A stretch of 64,000 nucleotides of DNA from positions 1 to 64,000 of the forward strand of contig JAKUCV010003185.1 in NCBI GenBank assembly GCA_028386065.3. Direction: 5' to 3'. Both the position numbers and the translations under genes were made by a program. Every line of letters starts with the position of its first letter. The stretch's first letter is position 1. This document shows positions 56,761 to 64,000 of the stretch, one piece after another. This stretch comes from Turnera subulata (Eukaryota; Streptophyta; Magnoliopsida; Malpighiales; Passifloraceae). The notes beneath the pieces were generated by a model. It made no database searches. It saw only the letters and a program-made list of their open reading frames with translations, and was not told the origin of the DNA.

Positions 56761-59162
56761 TGAAGCGCCCCGACCCGTATTTACCGTACCGGGTAAACAT
56801 GTGCCAGAACTGTTCTTATTATAGTAGCAGACAGTACATACAATATAGAATACAATACAAGCAAATCCGGATACAACATCCGTCACCCTATTCCGGGGAC
56901 CATTATTCAAGCCACAACAGCAGTAGCAGAAAAACATATGATACAACAACATGTAAAATACAGCATCACAACAACATATAAAATACAGCAGCGGAAGTTT
57001 TAGAATGAGATGCAGCGGAGGTATGGATCCGGGATCTGGTGGAGTAGAAACAGCAGCTGGCCGAACCACGTGCCTGTACTACGAGCAACTCATCCTACGG
57101 GATGAAACCCCGCAGGCGAGGGGTGAGTCCGAAGTGCTCACCGACGAAGGATAAACAGTAATATGCAGGCAAACACAATACTTTCGAAGTAAAATTCCAG
57201 CAAAAGACATAACAGAGAAACAACCAGAAAATAACTGAGCCAAGACCAAAGAATATTTATTATTACCAATTTTATCTTTTGGGGCTCTGTCACTGGACAA
57301 GCTAGGGTCGTACCTGGTTATTAACATGTTCCGGGTGCTAGATCAATCCAAGAGAACCCAGGGATCGACATCCCAAAAATATAGAACCCAGGGATAGACA
57401 TCCCAAAAATATAATCACGGGATAGACATCCCAAGCATAGACATGCTTATCACAGGTAACCCAGATCATAGCTACCACAAAACAGTCTCTAACAGATAAG
57501 TCGTACCACTACTTTCTTAGTGACAAATAAGTCGTCAACATAACTTCCAATTATCTCATCATATCGGTACATCCACAATCAACAAATCAACAACCACAGC
57601 AATGATACCACAATCAAACTCAATTGGCTCAGCAGTTCAATCAGGCAAAATAATCACATATAAACAAACACAGTATCATGTGCAACATATCAAAGGTTAT
57701 CCATCCTCACCTTAGCCAATTTCCCTACTCCTGAAAGTCCTCAAATTGTCCCGGCTCCGGTTCGTCAGAATACTGTTCGTTATCAGCTCCTAAATAGCAA
57801 ACAATAGCATATACTCACATAAGATGCACATAAATGCAAATGATGCTATACCGTAAAAATAAAACCTAAACTGGTTCGTCTTCGTCCCGGTGAAACCCCG
57901 TTATCATCATCATTCACCATTTATTATTCCTGTGTCAAAATACCATACTGTATTTATACCCGATTATTATTCCGGTGTTTACTTTGATAATACCCCTTCC
58001 AAATTTACTTTCTATATCATATATTCTTCCCAAAAATATTTCCATAAAATTACTTACTATAATATAATTTTTTTTCAAAACATATATATATAATACAGTC
58101 AGACCATAAAATAATGTTACGTATTCATATATATATATATAGGTTAGGCATACCATAATTGTAAATATGGGTGCATGCTTCCTTGGCCCAAATTCACGTG
58201 TTATAGTAAGTATAAAGTCATATGATTACACGGGCCATTTAATTCATGGGCTGATGATTAGCCCACAAGTCAAGCTAGCCCATGTCCTAGTTGACTCACC
58301 CTTAACTTGGTGGCAGAGGCAACGTCTGCAGGTTTGAAAGCGAAGGCGAAGGGGCTGGGCGATAGTGTTAACGGTTGCAAGGCGTACTACAGGCGGTGGT
58401 GAAGGTGGCAGCAAAAAGGAGACAGCAACAATATGGAAAGATATGATGGTGGTGGTTTTGTGGCTTACGGTTGCAGCAGAGTTGGCTTGGGTTTGGTGGT
58501 GCAAGAGGTTGAAGATGACAATGGTGGTAAGGTGATGTTGTCTTAGTGGGGTTGTGTGTGTTTGTCTTTCTTTTTCTTTTTTTCTCTTTTTTTTTTCACT
58601 GGATTATATTTTTGTAAGAAAGAAGGTTGGGTTTGTGTTGTTGCAGAAGAAAAGAAGGTGTCTTGCAGGGTAGGATGTATACTGGGTTTTGAGTTGCAGA
58701 ACAAGAGGAAGAGTTGGGTTCTTATAGGGAGAAAAAGGCAGGATGTATGGCATGCAGAGGAGAGACACGTTTAACTTCACGGGCGGTGCTTGGTGGGTGG
58801 CACAAGAGAAAGGCAAGCGCCGCCTGCATAATTGAGCCACCTCAATTATGCAGGTCTGTCTGCATACTAAAGCGTGTGCGGTCCGGACCAGAAAATAACT
58901 AATATACCCTCTTACCTTTATTTCTGGTCCGTTCTCTCGAGGTTAAACCTGACTTTTTCTGAAGATTCCTGGACCCGAAAAATACCAACTCTGGTCCGAA
59001 AAATCCGCAGAAAAATCGGGAACGTGGGGTAAGGGTCGGTTTCAGAATCTGATACATAATTTACCCTAAAATAATTACCCAAGATTAATTTCATAAGGTA
59101 AATTACTGTACAAGGCCTTTTACAATCCCAGTAAAAACGTAAATTTTACCTGGGCTGTTACA
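56761..59162 (-). repeat. 5' LTR of the nested Ty3 element
   Basis: It starts TGAAGCGCCCCGACCC and ends GGGCTGTTACA, nearly identical to 49556-51972. Transcription of the element would begin here on the minus strand. Confidence 0.9.
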
Positions 59163-59167
59163 ATATC
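59163..59167. repeat. Right target-site duplication of the nested Ty3 element
   Basis: ATATC is identical to 49551-49555. The outer solo LTR resumes at 59168. Confidence 0.88.
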
Positions 59168-59194
59168 CCTTTTTCTTTTTTTTTTTTTAGAATC

Positions 59195-59720
59195 AGACCA
59201 GCCCATGAACTTAACAGTCCAATAGGTCCAGCCCACGGAACCCAGGCACCAAGGTCCAGGCTAGGACACAAACCCAGAACACGGGCCCGTGCCAAGGCGT
59301 GGCCCAGCGCTCCTGCGACCCGCGGCCTGACCCGGATGCGGACGGGTTAGCTCACCTCAAGACACGAATGGCTTCCCGGGTTCGCGGCAACGGCGTGATA
59401 CTCGAGGCAGGAGGAAGGCGAGAGACGCGGAAAGCGAGGGCGGCATAGGTCGCAGACATAGGCGGCGACGCGAGGAGGAGACTGCTGCGGCTGACGACGG
59501 CGAGGAAGAAGTGCAGAGGTGCCGGGCAAGAAAAACGGGTCGTCGGGTTCTCTGCCGTGTGTGGCGCGTCGGGCAACGGGATCGGGCGACGAAGGCTGCG
59601 TTATGTCGGCGACAACGAGAGGGAGGCGTCGGTGTGGGTGGTGTCGCGTGTGGCGGCACGGTTCACTCCCACGTGAACAGTGATCGGAAGAGGGATGAAG
59701 AAGAAAGGTGATGGTACTGG
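59195..59720. other. GCCCA-rich and GC-rich module of the outer Ty3 LTR
   Basis: The module begins with repeated AGCCCA/GGCCC words and the phrase GACCCGCGGCCTGACCCGG, continues as a CG-rich stretch of low complexity, and ends with CACGTGAACAGTGATCGG and a purine-rich GATGAAGAAGAAAGGTG block. Open frames on both strands are Arg/Pro-rich and overlapping, so I do not call a gene. It resembles 28330-29040 in plan and in key words. Confidence 0.5.
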
Positions 59721-60562
59721 TGACGTGGCAGTCACTGGTTGGGCATTTGGTGTGTGTTTCTTTTTTTTTTTTTCCTTACTGGTTTTGTGAATGAGGAAGA
59801 AACTGAGTTTCTGGTTTTTTTGCAGAGAAAAGGACGAAGGTGATGGTGGTTGTGGTTTTACAAAAGAGGAAGGTGTTGTGCATGGAGAGGCAGAAGAGAT
59901 AAGGTTAAATAAGCAACAAAACACTGGTAAATCACGGGTGAGGTACTGGTTACACAGGAAAGAGGCGGCTGAATAATTGAGCTGCCTCAATTATGTGGTA
60001 CTATACTGCATGTGAGGCGTGACCCGCCTGGACCAGAAAATATCTGATATACCCCCTTACCTTTATTTCTGGTCCGTTAACTCGAGGATAAACCCGACTT
60101 TACTGAAGATTCCTGGACCCGAAAAATTCCAACTTGGTCCGTAAAATCCGCAGAAAAATCCCGAATGTGGGACAAGGCTCGGATTGGTAAACATAAACAT
60201 AATTTGACAATTATTCTTTTATAAAATTCAAAATAACTCTCCAAATATTAATTTATTAAATATCATAGAAATAAAAGATGAAATTTCATTTTAAATTATA
60301 ATTAGTAAATTATTGTAACAAGAATATCCCGAAAAAATAATAATAGAAGTATTATTACTAATGTCGATTATAAAAATGGAAATAACAATGATAACAATGG
60401 TAACAATAATAATTTTGTGAGTAGTAAAAATAATAGTGAAAATAATGAAAATTGACTCGGATTGGTAAAATTCTTAATTGACCGCGATAAAAATTTTATT
60501 AACCACTGTAAAAGTCAAAACAACTTGGTAAAAATCGCAAAAATTTTACCGGGGTCGTTACA

Positions 60563-61032
60563 TTTACATAACATTTTGTTACACTATAACTTTATAATTG
60601 GACTAATCATATTTTCCATCCTTGTGTTTGTCATTTTGGATTTCGAGACTTTTTTTTCCTCCAATTTTCCACAAAAGAAATATTGACATGTCAATCGGAG
60701 AAAAATAAAAAAATGACACGTCAGTATTTTTTGTGCGGAAAATTAGAGGAAGTAAAAAATGTCTCGAAAATTCAACACAGGGATGAAAATATCCAAAATG
60801 ATAAACACAAAGATGAAAAATATGATTAGTCCCTTTATAATTATATTTTGCGGATCCAATATTTTCTTGTTGGGGGAGATCAGGTTTATATGTAAAATTC
60901 AAAATTTGAAGTATCAAAACAATTACAAAATTTAGATAAAATAAAAATTTTATTTCTTAAATAAATCTACCATATTTAATATGATCAAATTATTAATTAC
61001 AACCTACACTTCCCGCGGAAGGTCAGACTATT
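60563..61032. other. Displaced end of duplication copy 2
   Basis: Host DNA resumes between two Ty3 LTRs. Its start matches the region after lipase gene 1 (35786 on), and 60880-61020 matches 42418-42560. No gene is present. Confidence 0.65.
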
Positions 61033-63473
61033 TGAAACAACCTGACCTGAATTTACCGCTAGACACAGTAAACTCGTGGCCATCTTATTATTACTGGAAA
61101 AACAACATCCAAATCATACAATAAAGACAAACCCAAGCATAGCTTAATATAACAAACCACACACACATCACCCGAGCACGGGGGTAATTATTATACAAGC
61201 AGTCTCATCAACAACCAACAAAACAAGAAACACACAACAGCAGCGGAAGACTCGAAATAACAACAGCACACCACAATGAAAAGATGCAGCGGAGTATGGA
61301 TCCGGATCTGGCAGAGGATACGCCGCAGCTTGCCTGGCACGATCCTGTACTAAAACAAATCAATCTACGCGACCGAGTCACGTAGGCGAGGGGTGAGTCC
61401 GAAGTGCTCACCGGGTAAAATCCACAAGTAATAATTAATATACAAGCATCCATTATAACCAAGTTACCAGAAACAAGCAAAATATCACAAGGCAAAACCT
61501 TAACTTGATTCTACGGTTCCCCGGTTATCTTCCTAAGGTCTAACCTGTTAAACTAATCCAATTTTTATTAACAGGGCCCCTATCACAATTTAAATGTTGG
61601 TCGTGCCTGGTAGCCAGGTTAGCTAACCCCAGGGTACTCCCTGTAAAACCAAAATATCTCAAATCACAATATCTCAAAAACCGAGTCCCGCAGTCCTCGG
61701 TCGGGAGTCCCGCAGTCCTCCCTATCATCAATCAAGTCATAACACAAAACACAAGTAGACTACCATCTGGCCGTACCAACACTTAATTGTGATTATCTAA
61801 CTGTCTAGGTGATTCCGTTATTATTACCCACAGTCAATCAAGTTCTCATAACTGAACCCGTATAGTCTCTTTCAACTCGTCTAACAACCTTAAACATATC
61901 TCGAGTTCACCCAGTTTCCACACTTCATAGCAATAATAGCAAACGTAACATCACAGTACACATCCAATCAAACTTTCGCAGTCACAAAATTATTCACAAC
62001 AAGGCACACAGCAAAACATCATCAAACCGTAACTTGGTATAACAGGCTGAATACTAACAATTACTTGTCCTCACCTTAGTTGGTGTATTCCTCGGGAATT
62101 TCGCCCTCGGGCTCCAAGTTCTCGTTCACGTTCTCTTCACCTAGATGTATTAATCACACAATCACATAAATGCACAACAAAATGATATGTATGTACTTAT
62201 CTAATATGGTACCGTTATACCACAATTAATATTATTTGGAAATATTCTCCACGGTCCTTAACTTATTATTGTCTATTTCCATAATTCATTTTTAGTATAG
62301 TCCTACCATAATTATTATTTTTATCCAATTCATTTCCTTGTTAATATATATTCTTCCGTAAGTTTATTATTATTTATTAACACTTCCAGAATATATATCC
62401 ATGACTACCTAATGTTACTCATCGTTATAATATTAATACCATCATTATACTTCTGGCAAACTATTCAACCCAATTTTTCCAGCCCACAGCAGGCCCATGG
62501 GCAAGCAATAGGCCCGACCCAGCACAAATCTGGGCCAAGCACTACAACCTGCCCGGCAGACCGTACACGGGCCATCAATCCAGCTCGCCACCGGCGAGTC
62601 AACTCACCACGGCGGAACCGGACCACCACGCGAGGAAGACAGGGAGCGGCGCTGGCTTTCGTAGGCGAGGCGACACGGCTGCGGTGCAGTGATGGCGGTG
62701 GTGTTACCAGGCGAGCAGAGGAGGGCGGTCGGGTTGACGGTGCTTGGTGGTTTGTGGCGGCTGACGCGAAGAGGAAGGTGGATGGTCGATGGCACAAGGA
62801 GAAGGGCGCGGTCGGCTGTAGATCGTGACGGCGTCGGCTGCTGGTGGTGGCGCGACAGCGTGAGGGAGGAGGGAGTGCCGCGCGGTGGTGGTGGTCGGAG
62901 GAGATGAAGAGGAAAGGGGGGGTGACGTCGTTTAACTGGGTTGTTTCTTTGTTGTTGTTTTTTTTTTAAGTATAGTAATTATAGAAGCTGATTATTATTG
63001 TTCTGGAATTATGCAGGCAAAAATTAGTTTCTGGTAGCTGATGGCTCACTTGAAGATGGCAGGGGCAGAATTTTCTTCGTTATATAAAATCAAGGAAGGG
63101 AAAGGACAAATATTTGTGGCAGACAAGATGAAGGAAAAATCTGCCAATTATTGAGCAATTATAGGGGTTCCTGTGTGCGCATGATTGGAGGAAAAATCTG
63201 GTTCATTAAAGACCTTTTTGCCCTTCTTGTTTCCTTTGAGTTTAAATTAACCTAGGGGCATATTCGTCTTTTCGCACTTTTACCAATCCGGAAAATTCTA
63301 CCTTGTCCCGGAAATTCCGTAAAAATATCCGGGGTATGAATCGAGACTCGGAATTAGAATCCGATGCCCGGTTTACCATGAAATAATTACTAAAGGTTAA
63401 TTCCTTCCGGTAAATCACTATGCAAAGGAATTACGGTCGCGGTAAAAACGAAAAATTTACCTAGGTCGTTACA
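61033..63473 (-). repeat. 3' LTR of the third Ty3 element
   Basis: It starts TGAAACAACCTGACC and ends TAGGTCGTTACA (2441 bp). It shares with the other LTRs the words GGCGAGGGGTGAGTCCGAA and TCCTCACCTTAG. Two copies of GAGTCCCGCAGTCCTC stand near 61682-61720. A GCCCA-rich and GC-rich module lies at 62480-62930. Confidence 0.85.
62480..62930. other. GCCCA-rich and GC-rich module of the third Ty3 LTR
   Basis: The order matches the other two modules: CCAGCCCACAGCAGGCCCAT and further GGCCC words, a CG-rich low-complexity part, then a purine-rich GATGAAGAGGAAAGG block followed by a T-rich run. Overlapping Arg-rich open frames on both strands argue against a gene. Confidence 0.5.
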
Positions 63474-63487
63474 GCCTTCCCCCCTTA
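63474..63487 (-). other. Polypurine tract of the third Ty3 element
   Basis: On the minus strand TTAAGGGGGGAAGGC directly precedes the LTR start TGTAACGACC. Confidence 0.75.
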
Positions 63488-64000
63488 AGGAATTTCATCC
63501 CCGAAATTCGATCCCGGTTCCTCAAAGAGATGCGGGTACTGCTCTCGCATGTGCTCTTCGACTTCCCATGTGGATTCATTAGTTGAATGCTTACTCCACT
63601 TGACTTTTACCATGGGAATGGCACGTTTCCTTAACTGTCGTACTTCACGTGCAAGGATCCTTTCTGGAACTTCTATATACATCAGATCCTCGGCTACTTC
63701 AACTTCTGTTGGTGTCACAATATGACTTGGATCTGATCGGTACCTCCTTAGCATCGAAACGTGGAACACGTTGTGAATACGTGACAACTCTTCAGGTAAT
63801 GCCAATCGGTATGCCAAAGATCCGACTCTTTCCACAATCTCGTAAGGTCCAATGTATCTGGGGCTTAACTTTCCCTTCCTCCCGAACCTGATTACACCTT
63901 TCCATGGCGCAATTCGGAGGAAAACTTTTTCACCAACCTGATACTCCATCTCTCGTCGGTGTTTGTCTGCGTAACTCTTTTGTCTATCTTGTGCGGCTCT
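63485..64000 (-). CDS. Ty3 pol 3' end: integrase GPY/F module and chromodomain-like tail (partial)
   Basis: An uninterrupted frame of 171 codons enters from beyond 64000 and stops at 63485. It contains KSYADKHRREMEYQVGEKVF (end of integrase), the GPY/F module (RYIGPYEIVERVGSLAYRL, FHVSMLRRY) and a chromodomain-like segment (MVKVKWSKHSTNESTWEVEE). It resembles the same part of the element at 52014-52448 and has a longer C-terminus (EEPGSNFGDEIP). No stop or shift is visible here. Whether the rest is intact cannot be seen. Confidence 0.88.
   Translation of the reverse strand, partial: RAAQDRQKSYADKHRREMEYQVGEKVFLRIAPWKGVIRFGRKGKLSPRYIGPYEIVERVGSLAYRLALPEELSRIHNVFHVSMLRRYRSDPSHIVTPTEVEVAEDLMYIEVPERILAREVRQLRKRAIPMVKVKWSKHSTNESTWEVEEHMREQYPHLFEEPGSNFGDEIP

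Larger units (their letters stand above)
49556..59162 (-). mobile_element. Complete Ty3 chromovirus-type retrotransposon, minus strand
   Basis: The 9.6-kb element has LTRs of about 2.4 kb (49556-51972 and 56761-59162), a perfect 5-bp TSD, a polypurine tract and an initiator-tRNA-Met primer-binding site. A single gag-pol reading frame occupies 56636-52014. The LTRs are very similar to each other, with scattered substitutions and small indels such as an extra AATATTTCCATAAA unit near 50840, so insertion is fairly recent. Chromodomain-like C-terminus, long LTRs and tRNA-Met primer fit the Tekay/Del lineage (inference). The polyprotein has six nonsense codons. Confidence 0.92.
46868..60562. mobile_element. 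Ty3-type solo LTR (about 4.1 kb) split by a nested full-length Ty3 element
   Basis: The outer LTR starts TGAAACACCCCGACCC at 46868 and ends GGGTCGTTACA at 60562. Its two pieces are 46868-49555 and 59168-60562. No second LTR or coding part of its own is present, so it is a solo LTR left by recombination. The flanks ATCAC (46863-46867) and TTTAC (60563-60567) are a diverged 5-bp duplication. The related empty site near lipase gene 1 reads AATGATTTACAGAAC (35783). It shares blocks with the nested element (CACTGGACAAGCTAGGGTCG), so the two are the same broad family. Confidence 0.75.
61033..64000 (-). mobile_element. Third Ty3 element, truncated by the window end
   Basis: A full LTR (61033-63473) is followed by a polypurine tract and the 3' end of a pol gene on the minus strand, so this is the 3' end of an element whose body lies beyond 64000. 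It is related to, but clearly diverged from, the element at 49556-59162. Confidence 0.85.

Overview
The window is nuclear DNA of a flowering plant, most probably a eudicot. It has genes with GT-AG introns, a HECATE-type bHLH gene, plant LINEs whose ORF1 carries DUF4283 or RRM domains, Ty1/copia and Ty3 chromovirus-type LTR retrotransposons with 5-bp target duplications, and A+T-rich spacers. The species cannot be named from the sequence. I see three intact host genes. Almost everything else is retrotransposons, largely nested, plus spacer DNA.

Layout. 1-2.47 kb: spacer with no convincing gene. 2.49-8.60 kb: a full-length LINE (LINE-A, minus strand) with a 15-bp target-site duplication (TSD). 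8.96-16.87 kb: a second full-length LINE (LINE-B, minus strand, 18-bp TSD) that has taken two later 5'-truncated LINEs, LINE-C (minus) and LINE-D (plus). 19.28-20.13 kb: a single-exon HECATE1/2-like bHLH transcription factor gene (plus strand) with long flanking spacers. 23.10-29.27 kb: a decayed minus-strand Ty1/copia element with 189-bp LTRs, a perfect ATGTC TSD, recognisable integrase, reverse transcriptase and RNase H relics, a LINE-like insert and an unusual GC-rich leader.

31.4-61.0 kb is organised by a tandem segmental duplication. Each copy carries a five-exon class-3 (OBL1-like) lipase gene on the plus strand, at 32.65-35.59 kb and 44.30-46.72 kb, with matching promoter and downstream DNA. 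Copy 1 was later split downstream by an RRM-type LINE (LINE-E, 35.91-42.42 kb, itself carrying a 198-bp retro-insert). Copy 2 was split downstream by a roughly 4.1-kb Ty3 solo LTR (46.87-60.56 kb), into which a complete minus-strand Ty3 chromovirus-type element (49.56-59.16 kb, perfect ATATC TSD) has inserted. The paralogous copies act as each other's empty sites. From 61.03 kb to the end lies the 3' LTR and the 3' end of pol of another related Ty3 element, cut by the window edge.

Outstanding patterns: (i) several A-tailed insertions of only 12-18 nt flanked by 12-18-bp TSDs, apparently extreme 5'-truncated retro-insertions; (ii) a family of small hairpins with a near-constant 5-nt loop (TTCAG/TTCTG type) but different stems through the copia element; (iii) an array of TGGGCC...AGCCCA palindromes in the copia leader; (iv) a shared GCCCA-rich plus GC-rich module in the copia leader and in two Ty3 LTRs. 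No RNA gene, CRISPR array or prokaryote-like operon was found.
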